From: Phycisphaerales bacterium UBA2421
Lineage (GTDB): Bacteria > Planctomycetota > Phycisphaerae > Tepidisphaerales > Tepidisphaeraceae
Assembly: GCA_002343075.1 (NCBI GenBank)
Contig: DDRH01000004.1
Span: forward strand, 33,392-97,391
DNA: 64,000 bases
Direction of reading: 5' to 3'
The position numbers and the translations under genes are program-made. Below the pieces are notes generated by a model. It did not search any database. It worked only from the letters and a program-made list of their open reading frames with translations, and was not told the origin of the DNA. Of this stretch, positions 9,870-18,921 are shown piece by piece (the first letter of the stretch is position 1; every line of letters starts with the position of its first letter).

Positions 9870-11075
9870 ATGCACCTCCCGCTCGCCGGCAAAGCCCCGC
9901 TTGATCTTCAGGGGCTCTCGCGCGAACCGGTGACCGGGCTGTATGTGCATGTGCCGTTTTGCTTTCATAAGTGCCACTACTGCGACTTTTACAGCATTCC
10001 CAGTCAGACCGATGAGCGAATGCGGGCCTTCGTCGATCGCCTGTTGGCCGAAGCGGCGCTCTGGCGTGCGTCGGCGGTCGAACTCAGGCCGCGGACCATC
10101 TTCTTCGGCGGGGGCACGCCTTCGCTTCTGCCACTCGACGCGATGCGCAGGCTCCTCGAAGGCCTGCAGAGCCTGTTTGACCTTGCGCAGGTCGATGAAT
10201 GGACAATCGAAGTCAACCCCGCCACCGCCGAGCGCGATTACTGCTGCATGCTGCGCGAATGCGGCGCGACCCGGCTAAGTTTTGGCGCGCAATCGTTCGA
10301 TCGAGCCGAACTGAAGATGCTCGAACGCCACCACAACCCCGACGACGTGGCGCGCAGCGTCGCCCTGGCGCGCGCCGCCGGGTTTGAGCGGATCAACGTC
10401 GACCTGATTTTTGGCATTCCCGGCCAGACCATGCGATCCTGGCTGCATTCGCTTGAAACTGCGATTTCCCTGGGTACTCCGCATATTTCCTGTTACGCGC
10501 TCACCTACGAACCCAACACGCCCATGGCCGTCAAGAAGCGGGTGGGGACGATTGTCGCGATCGACGAAGCGGTCGAGTTGCAAATGCTCCAGGAAACGCG
10601 CCGCCGGCTGGCCGTCAAGGGGATGGCACCTTACGAGGTAAGCAATTTTGCGCGTCCCGGCGAGGCGTGCCGCCATAACCTGCTTTACTGGGACGGCGGG
10701 AGCTATCTCGGCTTCGGGCCGTCGGCGGCGTCGCACGTGCACGGCGTCCGCTGGAAGAATCGCGGGCACATCGGCGAGTGGGAACGAGCCATCGACGACT
10801 CCACTCTTCCCGCGGCGGAAGTGGAACAGCTCACGCAGCCGCAGCGCATGGGCGAACACGCAATGCTCCGACTGCGCCTGACCGACGGCATCGACGTCGC
10901 CGACTTCGCCGCGCGATGGAATGACGACCCGATAACCCGCTTCGCCGATCCGATAACGCGTTACGGGCGCCAAGGGTTATTGGTCGCGTCGGAAAAGTCG
11001 ATTCGACTCACCGAAGCGGGCGTAGCCGTTGCCGATGCCATCGCCGCCGAGTTTCTCACCACCGCGGGACGTTAA
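9870..11075 (+). CDS. hemW: HemW-like radical SAM protein (coproporphyrinogen III oxidase family)
   Basis: 401 residues, usual length for HemW, the haem chaperone related to oxygen-independent coproporphyrinogen oxidase. The radical-SAM cluster motif C31-x3-C35-x2-C38 follows the YVHVPFC leader typical of the family. FFGGGTPS, EVNPAT, RLSFGAQSF and NVDLIFGIPGQT follow in the expected order, and the C-terminal HemN domain has YEVSNFA and HNLLYW. HemW lacks the extra fourth Cys of true HemN (CxxxCxxCxC); here the residue after the third Cys is Asp (YCDFY), so HemW is the better name. No ribosome-binding site is seen before the ATG. A hairpin follows at 11127. Probably monocistronic. Confidence 0.9.
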   Translation: MHLPLAGKAPLDLQGLSREPVTGLYVHVPFCFHKCHYCDFYSIPSQTDERMRAFVDRLLAEAALWRASAVELRPRTIFFGGGTPSLLPLDAMRRLLEGLQSLFDLAQVDEWTIEVNPATAERDYCCMLRECGATRLSFGAQSFDRAELKMLERHHNPDDVARSVALARAAGFERINVDLIFGIPGQTMRSWLHSLETAISLGTPHISCYALTYEPNTPMAVKKRVGTIVAIDEAVELQMLQETRRRLAVKGMAPYEVSNFARPGEACRHNLLYWDGGSYLGFGPSAASHVHGVRWKNRGHIGEWERAIDDSTLPAAEVEQLTQPQRMGEHAMLRLRLTDGIDVADFAARWNDDPITRFADPITRYGRQGLLVASEKSIRLTEAGVAVADAIAAEFLTTAGR

Positions 11076-11126
11076 CTGCTCGCGAATTCCTACCGATGCT
11101 TGAACAGCGGGCGTTAGTGCTGTCCG

Positions 11127-11157
11127 TGCCGATTTTATCGTCACATCGGCAGATTTT
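11127..11157 (+). terminator. Intrinsic terminator-like hairpin after hemW
   Basis: TGCCGAT, 11-base loop, ATCGGCA, then GATTTT. It lies about 50 bases after the hemW stop and before the pilus operon. The T-run is short. Confidence 0.45.
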
Positions 11158-11232
11158 GCCCGGCTTTGCAACGCTGGCGAGTCAATCGTAGTTCAGAGAG
11201 TCAGCGGCTTCGAGAAGTGGAGTGAGGCTTCG

Positions 11233-12558
11233 ATGCTCAAGCTCGTACAAAACTGGTTGGCACCGCGCTGCAACCCCATCGGGGTTGATTTCGGAAGCGA
11301 CTGCCTGCGGATGTCGCAGGTGCAGCAGGTGGACGGCGACTACCGTCTGATCGCCGCCGCCAGTGCCGATGTGCCGAGCCATGTTCGCGCCAACCCCCCG
11401 GCACGCATTCTCTGGTTTACCGAAGCCGCCCGTGACTTACTCGCGCAAGGCCAGTTCAAGGGCCGCCAGGCCGTGCTGTCGCTACCGGCGTCGATGATGT
11501 TCATCCAGCATCTTCGCCTGCCTAGGGTTGACGACGCAACGCTGAAGAAAACACTCCCCTTCGAGGCCCGCGGCAAGCTTCCGATTGATCCGTCGCAGTG
11601 CCTGCTGCGCCATATCATCGCCGGCGATATATTCAGCGAGCAAGACCCCCGATGTGAAGTCATTGTGATGGCTGCGGCGCGAGAGCTGGTCAACCAATTC
11701 CTGGACGCCGCCGCCCGAGCCAAGCTGGATGTGATCGGGATGAATGTCGAGCCGATGGCGCTGATCGACTGCTTTTCGCAGGTTTATCGCCGGAAGTCCG
11801 ACCGCGACACGGTTAACTTCTTTGTGGATATCGGTGCCAGCGCAACCCGGGCCGTCATCGCGCAGGAAGGCCAGGTGATGTTCGCCCGCTCGATTCCGAT
11901 CGGCGGCGACCACTTCACCCGCGCCGTGGCTACTGCGACGGGTGTGGGCTTTGACGAGGCCAAGCTGGCGCGCGTGCAGGCTGCGATGCAGAATGAAGAG
12001 CAGCAGGAATCGCGATCTGCCCCTGCGGTGGCCGCGATTGCGCCGCCAGTATCACCCGCCGAAGTAGCTTCCGCCGATGCGGTGAGCGAAGCCGACTCGT
12101 TCTCATTGCTGACATCCGCAACAAGGCAGGCCGCGCCGACATTGGCCCAGCCTGCCGCCGTCGCCCCGACGCCGGCCGAAGCGCCAACATCACGACTCGA
12201 ATCAGCCTGCGGAGAACAGCTTGGCCGATTGATCGATGAGCTGAACCTCTGCCGTCGCTATCACGAAGCGACATTCACCAACAAGCCCGTAAAACGATTG
12301 ATCTTCGTCGGCGGGGAAGCGCGCCAGCGGTGGCTTTGCCAGTCGGTGGCCCGCTCGATGCAGTTGGCGGCGCAGATTGGCGATCCGCTGGTGCGATTGG
12401 CGCGAACGACCGAAGTGGGAATCGAAAGCGGGATCGACCGCCGGCTTGCCCAGCCGGCCTGGGCGGTGTCAGTGGGCCTGAGCATGGGCCCCACCGCCGC
12501 CGCAGGCAAGGCAATCAACACCCAAACCGAGCGCGTCGAGCGCCGAGGTGCAGCATGA
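11233..12558 (+). CDS. pilM: Type IV pilus inner-membrane platform protein PilM
   Basis: 441 residues. Actin-like, FtsA-related cytoplasmic ATPase-fold protein that binds the PilN N-terminus and links the pilus motor to the envelope complex. Visible: the first phosphate loop GVDFGSD (17-23), LPFEARGKLP around 108, MAAARELV, the second phosphate segment FFVDIGASATRAVI (196-209), and IPIGGDHFTRA. Between residues about 252 and 320 there is an unusual Ala/Pro/Ser-rich stretch that interrupts the fold before ELNLCRRYHEATF and IFVGGEA. It probably forms a flexible loop. First gene of the pilM-N-O-P-B-T-C set; its stop overlaps the pilN start (ATGA). Confidence 0.92.
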   Translation: MLKLVQNWLAPRCNPIGVDFGSDCLRMSQVQQVDGDYRLIAAASADVPSHVRANPPARILWFTEAARDLLAQGQFKGRQAVLSLPASMMFIQHLRLPRVDDATLKKTLPFEARGKLPIDPSQCLLRHIIAGDIFSEQDPRCEVIVMAAARELVNQFLDAAARAKLDVIGMNVEPMALIDCFSQVYRRKSDRDTVNFFVDIGASATRAVIAQEGQVMFARSIPIGGDHFTRAVATATGVGFDEAKLARVQAAMQNEEQQESRSAPAVAAIAPPVSPAEVASADAVSEADSFSLLTSATRQAAPTLAQPAAVAPTPAEAPTSRLESACGEQLGRLIDELNLCRRYHEATFTNKPVKRLIFVGGEARQRWLCQSVARSMQLAAQIGDPLVRLARTTEVGIESGIDRRLAQPAWAVSVGLSMGPTAAAGKAINTQTERVERRGAA

Positions 12559-13292
12559 GTACACCAAACCAGCTTTCATTCCTCCCGGACGACTACCTGC
12601 ACCGCAAGGCGCAGCGGCGGTCCAATGTCATCTGCGCAGGGCTGTTTATCGTCGTCATGACGGCGATCGGGACGGCATTCACCTACAGCGAGAAGAGCGT
12701 GAAGGCCGTCGAGCAGTTACATAACGCGGTCGAAGACGAATACGCCGACGCCGCACGACGCATTCAGCAGGTGCAGAAGATGCAGGAGAAGCAGCGGCAG
12801 ATGGCGCAAAAGGCCGAATTGACTGCATCGCTGCTGGAAAAGGTCCCCCGGACATTCATCCTTGCCGAGCTGACCAACTCTCTTCCCGCCGGTGTGTCGC
12901 TTCTTGATCTTGCGATGGAAGCCAAGCGTGCCGCGGTCGTCGTTCCCGCCGCCAACACGATTTATGAGAAGCGGAAGCAGGAGATAGATAAGGAAAAGGC
13001 CGCGGCCAAAGCGCGTGAAGCGGGGCTGCAGCCGCGCGTTTATGACGTGACGATGAAGCTGACCGGCATCGCTGACACCGATGTGCAGGTGGCGAGCTAC
13101 ATCAGCAAGCTCAATCGATCACCGCTGTTCAAGGATGTGAACCTGCTGATCAGCGACCAGTTCAAGGTCGATCCTAAGTCGGATGTGAGCATGCGCAAGT
13201 TCCAGATCGAGCTAACGCTCATGGCCAACGCCGACGTCTCCCAATTGAGAGCATTCACCGGCACCGCGGCGGTCGAATTGGAGGGTAAGTAA
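12555..13292 (+). CDS. pilN: Type IV pilus assembly protein PilN-like
   Basis: 245 residues. The start ATG overlaps the pilM stop by 4 bases, indicating translational coupling. The N-terminus QLSFLPDDYL is the short cytoplasmic peptide that docks into PilM (consensus INLLP). One membrane helix follows at about residues 28-48, then a coiled coil rich in Gln/Lys (about 55-90) and a periplasmic ferredoxin-like domain (from about 95) including LTGIADTDVQVASYISKLN, typical of PilN. A longer open frame reaches back into pilM in another phase and is not used. With PilO it should form the periplasmic heterodimer connecting PilM to the outer parts. Confidence 0.85.
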   Translation: MSTPNQLSFLPDDYLHRKAQRRSNVICAGLFIVVMTAIGTAFTYSEKSVKAVEQLHNAVEDEYADAARRIQQVQKMQEKQRQMAQKAELTASLLEKVPRTFILAELTNSLPAGVSLLDLAMEAKRAAVVVPAANTIYEKRKQEIDKEKAAAKAREAGLQPRVYDVTMKLTGIADTDVQVASYISKLNRSPLFKDVNLLISDQFKVDPKSDVSMRKFQIELTLMANADVSQLRAFTGTAAVELEGK

Positions 13293-13293
13293 C

Positions 13294-13845
13294 ATGCGAT
13301 TTGGCATTCGAGAACTGATCTTTGTGCTTGCGATGATCGGCCTGCTGGCATGCAGTTACTTTCTGGTGTTTCAGAAAGCCGACCAGAAGCGCCAGGCATT
13401 GAGGCTCGACCTCGAAAACAAGCAGCGGTCGCTGGCCAACCTCCGCCAGGCGACGGCGGGCATCGAGGATATTGGCCGCAAGATTGATGAACTGCAAAAG
13501 GCGATCGAGTTCTTCGAGAGCAAGCTGCCCCAGGAAAAGGAAGTTGACAAGATCCTGAAGGAAGTCTGGCAGATGGCCGAGGCCAACTCACTGCAGACCA
13601 AGACCGTCCGCACGATGAAATCCGAACGTGCCGCGGGGTATAGCGAGCAGCCGATCCAGATGTCGCTCGCCGGCGATTTCAACGGCTTCTACTCCTTCCT
13701 GCTTCAACTGGAGAAGCTGCCCCGAATCACCCGGGTCACCAACATGGCCCTGCAGAAGATTGACCAGCGTGAAGGCGAGATGACGGCCAACCTCACGCTG
13801 AGCATTTTCTTCGAACCGGATTCCGCCGTCACTTCGATTCAATAA
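13294..13845 (+). CDS. pilO: Type IV pilus assembly protein PilO-like
   Basis: 183 residues, single membrane helix at 7-25 (LIFVLAMIGLLACSYF), coiled coil through about residue 75, and a small periplasmic domain with IQMSLAGDFNGFYSFLLQLEKLPRI, the best-conserved PilO segment. It begins one base after the pilN stop, so both are translated together. Expected to pair with PilN in the alignment subcomplex. Length is normal for the family. Confidence 0.85.
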   Translation: MRFGIRELIFVLAMIGLLACSYFLVFQKADQKRQALRLDLENKQRSLANLRQATAGIEDIGRKIDELQKAIEFFESKLPQEKEVDKILKEVWQMAEANSLQTKTVRTMKSERAAGYSEQPIQMSLAGDFNGFYSFLLQLEKLPRITRVTNMALQKIDQREGEMTANLTLSIFFEPDSAVTSIQ

Positions 13846-13879
13846 CCGCCGAAACGCCTAGAGATGGAATGGGACGATC

Positions 13880-14536
13880 ATGCGCATCGAGAACATGAAC
13901 AACGACGAAGAAAGCGAAAGCGACGGCTCCTCGGCACTGACCGATGTGCTTTCGAGCAATGAAGCCGAGTTTGTCGTTACCGAAGAGCCACGATCACTTA
14001 ACAAATCAACTCTGGTCCTGATTCTGCTCGTCGTGCTCGGCGGCGGCGGGCTGTACCTGATGCACCTGCGCTCCGGCCCCAAAGCCGTCGCCGCGGCCGA
14101 GACGCAGGAGGCAGCCAAAACCATCTCGAGCTTTCTCTCCGGTGGTGACAGCAACATCAAGCTCATGGAAAAGGCGCTGCGCGACACCGAAGCCGTGGTC
14201 CGCCGGTTTGCCAACTACCCAAACACGACCCAGGTCCCGCTGAACGAGCTGCAGACCAATCCATTTCATGTCTGGGTGGTCGAGGAAGAACAGCCGCAGA
14301 CCGACGTCATCAGCAAGCGTCGCAAGGAAGAAGAGCGGCAGGCCGTAATCAAGGCGGTACAGGGGCTGCAACTGCAGAGCATCATGTCAGGCTCGGCGCA
14401 GAAGGCATGCATGATCAACAACACCCTCTTCCGCGAAGGCCAGTCGGTCGACGGCTTCACCGTGGAAAAAATCAGCGCCAGTTCTGTCGTCGTACGGCAA
14501 GGGCAATACCGGTTCGAGCTGCGGATGCAGCGGTAA
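13880..14536 (+). CDS. Membrane-anchored PilP/GspC-like protein
   Basis: 218 residues. Acidic cytoplasmic N-terminus (about 1-45), one membrane helix (about 47-62), a helical linker, and a C-terminal beta-rich segment with LQLQSIMSGSAQKACMINN, the LFREGQSVDGF turn and a short ending VVVRQGQYRFELRMQ. That ending pattern (small beta domain with a 'G-x-x-v-x-G' turn and final hydrophobic strand) is that of the HR/PilP domain of GspC, GspB and PilP, which contact the secretin. Classical PilP is a lipoprotein; this one has a transmembrane anchor as in GspC. Its place between pilO and pilB supports the role. No secretin (PilQ) gene is in the window. Confidence 0.6.
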   Translation: MRIENMNNDEESESDGSSALTDVLSSNEAEFVVTEEPRSLNKSTLVLILLVVLGGGGLYLMHLRSGPKAVAAAETQEAAKTISSFLSGGDSNIKLMEKALRDTEAVVRRFANYPNTTQVPLNELQTNPFHVWVVEEEQPQTDVISKRRKEEERQAVIKAVQGLQLQSIMSGSAQKACMINNTLFREGQSVDGFTVEKISASSVVVRQGQYRFELRMQR

Positions 14537-14548
14537 GGACGTTTCACG

Positions 14549-16375
14549 ATGTTTGGCCGCAAAACACCCACGGCAGTCGAACCTCCGCCCAAGCCGCGCA
14601 GCCACGCGCCGACGGAAGACGATGATTCGCTTTGCGATCTTCCCGAGTTGGAGCAGCTCTGGTCACCCGAGCCGCAGACCGCGCGTACCAGCGTCGAATC
14701 GCTGCTCCTTGAGCGCAATCAGATCAGCGAAGAACAGCTTGCCCAGGCGCGCAGCGTGCAGGCGCAGACGCCCGGCAAGGCCATTAGCCAAATCCTGCTG
14801 ACCATGAACGCCGCTACCGAGGCGCAGGTGCTCTCGGCGCTGGCCGAGACGATGGGGCTTCCGTTTGAAGTGCCTGAAAAAGCAAAAGTGGAACAGGCGG
14901 CGTTCGAGTTGCTGCCGGTCGACTACATTCGCAAGCATCAGGTGCTCCCGCTGAGGATTGAAGCAAAGGCGCTATTCCTCGGCATGGCCGAACCGACCAA
15001 CGTCTTCCTTCTCGACGAAATCCGCCGGAAAACACGCAGAGAAATCAGGCAGGTCGTGGTGACCCCCGGCGATCTCAACCGCGTGGTGGAACAACTCACC
15101 AGCGGCACAACCGATCTGAAGGTTGACGAGATCATCAAGGACATGGCCGACGACGACGTGCAGCTTGTCAAGGAAGACAAGGATGACGTTACCGACCTCG
15201 AAAAACTCGGTTCCGAATCCCCGGTCATTCGGTTTGTGAACTACCTCATTTTCGACGCCCTCAAACAGGGCGCGAGCGATATTCACATCGAGCCGAAGGA
15301 AAAGGCCCTGAAAGTCCGCTATCGAATCGACGGCGTGCTGTTCGAGGCGATGAACCCGCCTTATGCGATGCACCCTGCGATCGTGTCGCGCCTGAAGATT
15401 ATGTCGAACCTAGACATTTCCGAGCGACGGCTCCCGCAGGACGGCCGAATTCGCGCCGTTATTCACAATCGAAAGATCGACCTGCGACTTTCCACGCTGC
15501 CCACCGTAGCCGGCGAGAAAGTCGTGATGCGAATTCTCGATAACCGCTCGATCAACGTGCAGCTTGAAGACCTCGGTTTCAGCGAAGACGCGCTCACCAT
15601 CTGGAAGCGGCAGATTGACGAGCCGCACGGGATCTTGCTGGTGACCGGCCCCACCGGTAGTGGTAAGACCACGACGCTCTACTCCAGCTTGCGGCAGATG
15701 GACGGAAACAAGCTTAATATTGCAACCGTCGAAGACCCAATCGAATATCACCTTACCCAGGCGAACCAGGTGCAGGTGCATGAGAAAATCGGCATGAGCT
15801 TCAGCGCCGCGTTGCGGTCGCTGCTGCGACAGGACCCGGATGTGATCATGCTGGGTGAGATTCGCGATCCCGAAACCGCGAACATCGCCGTGCAGGCCTC
15901 GCTGACGGGCCACCTTGTGCTCAGCACGTTGCACACCAACGATGCGCCGGCGTCCATCACGCGGTTGATCAATATCGGGGTGGAACCGTACCTCATCAGT
16001 TCCGCGGTCAATGCAATTCTGGCCCAGCGGCTGGTGCGCAAGACCTGTTCGCATTGTAAGGAAGAGTATGAGCCAAGCGACGAGATGAAGCAGTACCTGA
16101 TGCTGCAGGGTTTCGGCAGCCAGAAGGCCGTCCGCGGGAAGGGTTGCGATCGCTGCCGCAAGACCGGCTACTCCGGCCGGCTTGGCATCTATGAGTTACT
16201 CGTCATGGACGACAACCTGCGCGACCTTGTAACGGCTAATCCGGATGTGACGAACCTCCGGAAAGTCTGCCGCGAACGCGGGCTGGTGAGCCTGCGTGAA
16301 GACGGCTTTGACAAGGTACAGAAGGGCCTGACAACGGTCGATGAGATATTGCGTGTAACTGAAAGTGGACTTTGA
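14549..16375 (+). CDS. pilB: Pilus extension / type II secretion ATPase PilB (GspE)
   Basis: 608 residues. An N-terminal MshEN/GspE-N domain (about 50-185) precedes the secretion ATPase domain. Walker A GPTGSGKTT at 367-375, Asp box VEDPIEY at about 394-400, Walker B VIMLGEIRD at about 432-440 and the His box LSTLHTND at about 458-465 are intact. A zinc-binding tetracysteine typical of PilB/GspE is C500/C503 with C533/C536. A hexameric cytoplasmic motor that drives pilin polymerisation through PilC. Pilus versus type II secretion cannot be settled from this gene alone, but the adjacent pilT favours a pilus. AAGGA precedes the ATG. Confidence 0.93.
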   Translation: MFGRKTPTAVEPPPKPRSHAPTEDDDSLCDLPELEQLWSPEPQTARTSVESLLLERNQISEEQLAQARSVQAQTPGKAISQILLTMNAATEAQVLSALAETMGLPFEVPEKAKVEQAAFELLPVDYIRKHQVLPLRIEAKALFLGMAEPTNVFLLDEIRRKTRREIRQVVVTPGDLNRVVEQLTSGTTDLKVDEIIKDMADDDVQLVKEDKDDVTDLEKLGSESPVIRFVNYLIFDALKQGASDIHIEPKEKALKVRYRIDGVLFEAMNPPYAMHPAIVSRLKIMSNLDISERRLPQDGRIRAVIHNRKIDLRLSTLPTVAGEKVVMRILDNRSINVQLEDLGFSEDALTIWKRQIDEPHGILLVTGPTGSGKTTTLYSSLRQMDGNKLNIATVEDPIEYHLTQANQVQVHEKIGMSFSAALRSLLRQDPDVIMLGEIRDPETANIAVQASLTGHLVLSTLHTNDAPASITRLINIGVEPYLISSAVNAILAQRLVRKTCSHCKEEYEPSDEMKQYLMLQGFGSQKAVRGKGCDRCRKTGYSGRLGIYELLVMDDNLRDLVTANPDVTNLRKVCRERGLVSLREDGFDKVQKGLTTVDEILRVTESGL

Positions 16376-16378
16376 TGA

Positions 16379-16524
16379 GTGGGCAGTCGGCAGCGGGCAG
16401 TGGGCAGGATCTTTCTGCGGCTGCACCAGTGCGACCCAGCCCGAGTTTGTAAAGGAGTCGGCAAACGCGAGTGATCCGTGAATAGAACTGATGTTCTGCC
16501 CACGTCCCACTGCCTTCTGCCCAC
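16379..16524. repeat. Short-word inverted-arm element between pilB and pilT
   Basis: Arms 16379-16407 and 16496-16524 are both 29 bases and match in inverted orientation at 24 positions. Each arm is a reiteration of words such as GTGGGCAG and GGCAGT/CGGG. The enclosed 88 bases show no gene. The right arm ends 6 bases before the pilT ATG, so it occupies the place of the ribosome-binding site. Confidence 0.7.
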
Positions 16525-16530
16525 CGAACC

Positions 16531-17589
16531 ATGAGCTTGCTCAACGACATCCTCCGTGCCGCGGTGCAGAACAAGGCGTCTGATATTCACTTAAACGTCG
16601 GCCTGCCGCCGCTGATTCGGGTGAACACGGTTGTTACACCGACCGACTTCCCCGTCATGACCAGTGAAGGCATCGAGCGACTCCTCCGCGAGATGCTGCC
16701 CGAGCACCGGTGGCCGCACTTCCAGGAACTGCGCGACGCCGACTTTTCCTATGAAATTCCCGGCGTGAGTCGATTCCGCGTCAACGCGCATTACCAGCGC
16801 AACACGATCGCCATCGCGCTTCGTACCATCAACGACAAGGTGCGAAAGATCGAAGAGCTGTTCCTCCCCGATATCGTTCACAAGCTCACCTATCTGCCAC
16901 GCGGGCTGGTGCTGGTCACCGGGCCGACGGGTAGCGGAAAGAGCACCACGCTGGCCGCGATGGTCGATGCCATCAACCGGCGCGAGAGTGGACACATCAT
17001 TACCGTGGAAGATCCGATCGAGTATGCGTTTCAATCGGCAAAGAGTTGTATCGAACAGCGAGAGATTGGCGCCGATGTGCCGACCTTCTCAAGCGGATTG
17101 CGCCACGCACTTCGACAAGACCCGGACGTGATCCTCGTGGGTGAAATGCGCGACTTGGAAACTACCAGCGCCGCCATCACTGCGGCCGAGACGGGGCACC
17201 TGGTTTTCAGCACACTTCACACCGTCAACGCGCCGCAGACGATTGAGCGCATCATCGATATTTATCCGAGCGACCAGCAGAACCAGATTCGTTCCATGCT
17301 CGCGAACACACTGCAAGCCGTCATCAGCCAGACACTGTTCAAGCGACAGGACCAGCCGGGCATGATTCCCGCGCTCGAGATCATGCTCTGCACGCCAGCG
17401 GTGCGCAACTGCATTCGTGAGAACCGGATTTTTGAAATTCCCAACGTCATCGAGACCAGCCGCGCCATCGGCATGCAGACGCTGGATAGTTCGATCAAGC
17501 ATCTGTACGTCAACGGTCATATCAGCAAGGAAGACGCGATCGCCCAGGCGGCGCATCCTGAGAAGCTGGATCGGGCGTTGGCGGCGTAG
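16531..17589 (+). CDS. pilT: Twitching motility / pilus retraction ATPase PilT
   Basis: 352 residues, normal PilT length. PAS-like N-terminal domain with SDIHLNVGLPPLIRV; Walker A GPTGSGKST at 131-139; Asp box ITVEDPIEY; Walker B DVILVGEMRD; His box FSTLHTVNAPQTI. The PilT-specific C-terminal helix appears as CTPAVRNCIREN (consensus AIRNLIRE), which separates it from extension ATPases. It depolymerises pili, powering twitching or DNA uptake. It lies between pilB and pilC, a frequent order. No Shine-Dalgarno is visible because a repeat element ends just before the ATG; how it is translated is worth noting. Confidence 0.93.
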   Translation: MSLLNDILRAAVQNKASDIHLNVGLPPLIRVNTVVTPTDFPVMTSEGIERLLREMLPEHRWPHFQELRDADFSYEIPGVSRFRVNAHYQRNTIAIALRTINDKVRKIEELFLPDIVHKLTYLPRGLVLVTGPTGSGKSTTLAAMVDAINRRESGHIITVEDPIEYAFQSAKSCIEQREIGADVPTFSSGLRHALRQDPDVILVGEMRDLETTSAAITAAETGHLVFSTLHTVNAPQTIERIIDIYPSDQQNQIRSMLANTLQAVISQTLFKRQDQPGMIPALEIMLCTPAVRNCIRENRIFEIPNVIETSRAIGMQTLDSSIKHLYVNGHISKEDAIAQAAHPEKLDRALAA

Positions 17590-17670
17590 TGGAGAGCCAA
17601 TGGCGAACGGCCGAAGGCCGATGGCGGATCACGCTATCAGCTCTTCGCTGCCAGCTTCTGGCTAAAAAAT
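17590..17670. repeat. Degenerate short-word repeat between pilT and pilC
   Basis: 80 bases made of reiterated words (GCCAATGGCGAACGGCC, GCCGATGGC; then AGCTCTTCGCTGCCAGCTTCTGGCT). The two halves are loosely similar in inverted orientation. Same style as the element before pilT. Confidence 0.4.
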
Positions 17671-18885
17671 ATGCCTACTTATCGCTACGAATCTAAGAAC
17701 GCGCAAGGCAAGGTAACCGCCGGCGTGCTGGCGGCGGGAAACCTGAATGCCGCGGCGCAGACGCTCCGGCAGCGCGGCGAGATGATCCTTTCGCTCGCCC
17801 CCGGCGAGGAAAAGAACAAAAAGTCGGCTTTCAACGTCAGCCTTTCTCTCGGACCCAGCGCCAAGGACGTGCTCAACTTCACCAGCCAGCTCGCGGTGAT
17901 GATTCGCGCCGGTATCAGCATTCGAGCGGCGATCGAGGGCATCCATGAACAGGTGGAGAACGTAAAGTTCAAAGCCATGCTCGCCCAGATCAAGAAAGAC
18001 GTCGAATCGGGCAAAAACTTCTCCGACGCGCTGATGCGCTATCCCAAGGTCTTCAGCCCGCTTTACATCAACATGGTGAAAGCGTCTGAGCTTTCCGGCG
18101 GGTTCAGCCGGATGCTCGACCGTATCGCGACCTATCTACAGCAGCAGATCGAGACGGCGTCAATGGTGAAAGGGGCGATGATCTACCCCGGCATCATCGG
18201 CACGCTTGCCGTCGGCACAACCATCTTCCTGCTGACGTTCGTACTCCCGCGGTTTCTTGTGATTTTCAAAGGCAAGGAAGCGGCACTGCCGGCACCCACC
18301 AAGATGCTCATGGCACTGAGCGGCTTTATGGTGAACTACTGGTACATCATTCTTGCCGGGCTGGTCGCGGGCATCTGGGGCTTTATGCTCATGATCCGGA
18401 CGGATTGGGGTCGGCTTTGGTGGGATAAGAGTAAATTGACGGTACCCCTGTTTAAGAAAATGTTCCGCGCGCTCTACATCAGCCGGGGGTTGCACACGAT
18501 GGGGCAGTTGATTAACGCCGGCGTGCCGATGCTGGACACGCTCGCCATCACCGCCGAAATCAGCGGCAACACGCTGTATAAGCGCATGTGGCGCGGCGTT
18601 TATACGTCGGTCAAGCAAGGGAAGAAGATCAGCCTGCCGCTGCAAAAATCGCAACTGCTCCCGCGCTCGGTGGTGCAGATGATCAGCGCGGGCGAAGAAT
18701 CGGGCAAGCTCGGTGAAGTGCTGGACGAAGTATCCGACTTTTATGCGCGAGAACTCAAGAGCGTGATCAAAGCCGTCACCGCGATGATCGAGCCGCTGAT
18801 GATCGTGCTGATGGGCAGCGTGGTCGGTTTCATTGCAATGAGCATCATCCTGCCGATCTTCAAGTTGAGCGCCATCGTGAAGTAA
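17671..18885 (+). CDS. pilC: Type IV pilus inner-membrane platform protein PilC (GspF)
   Basis: 404 residues, full length. Starts with the family opening YRYESKNAQGKVTAG, then two T2SSF cytoplasmic domains (about 70-195 and 275-395), each with the motif around LAVMIRAGISI / MGQLINAGVPMLDTL and SELSGG / GEESGKLG. Three membrane segments lie at about 172-200, 215-240 and the C-terminal 370-398 (LMIVLMGSVVGFIAMSIILPIF). The membrane platform rotated by PilB and PilT. Last gene of the motor cluster; a hairpin at 18922 separates it from the convergent minus-strand genes. Confidence 0.93.
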   Translation: MPTYRYESKNAQGKVTAGVLAAGNLNAAAQTLRQRGEMILSLAPGEEKNKKSAFNVSLSLGPSAKDVLNFTSQLAVMIRAGISIRAAIEGIHEQVENVKFKAMLAQIKKDVESGKNFSDALMRYPKVFSPLYINMVKASELSGGFSRMLDRIATYLQQQIETASMVKGAMIYPGIIGTLAVGTTIFLLTFVLPRFLVIFKGKEAALPAPTKMLMALSGFMVNYWYIILAGLVAGIWGFMLMIRTDWGRLWWDKSKLTVPLFKKMFRALYISRGLHTMGQLINAGVPMLDTLAITAEISGNTLYKRMWRGVYTSVKQGKKISLPLQKSQLLPRSVVQMISAGEESGKLGEVLDEVSDFYARELKSVIKAVTAMIEPLMIVLMGSVVGFIAMSIILPIFKLSAIVK

Positions 18886-18921
18886 TCGGTCGGCGTTGGG
18901 CAACGAGTTGTCGGTGGTTGG

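Noticed and set aside
12330..12554. Upstream extension of the pilN frame
   Set aside because: Lies inside pilM in another phase; the ATG at 12555 with the ATGA overlap and the PilM-docking peptide fits better.
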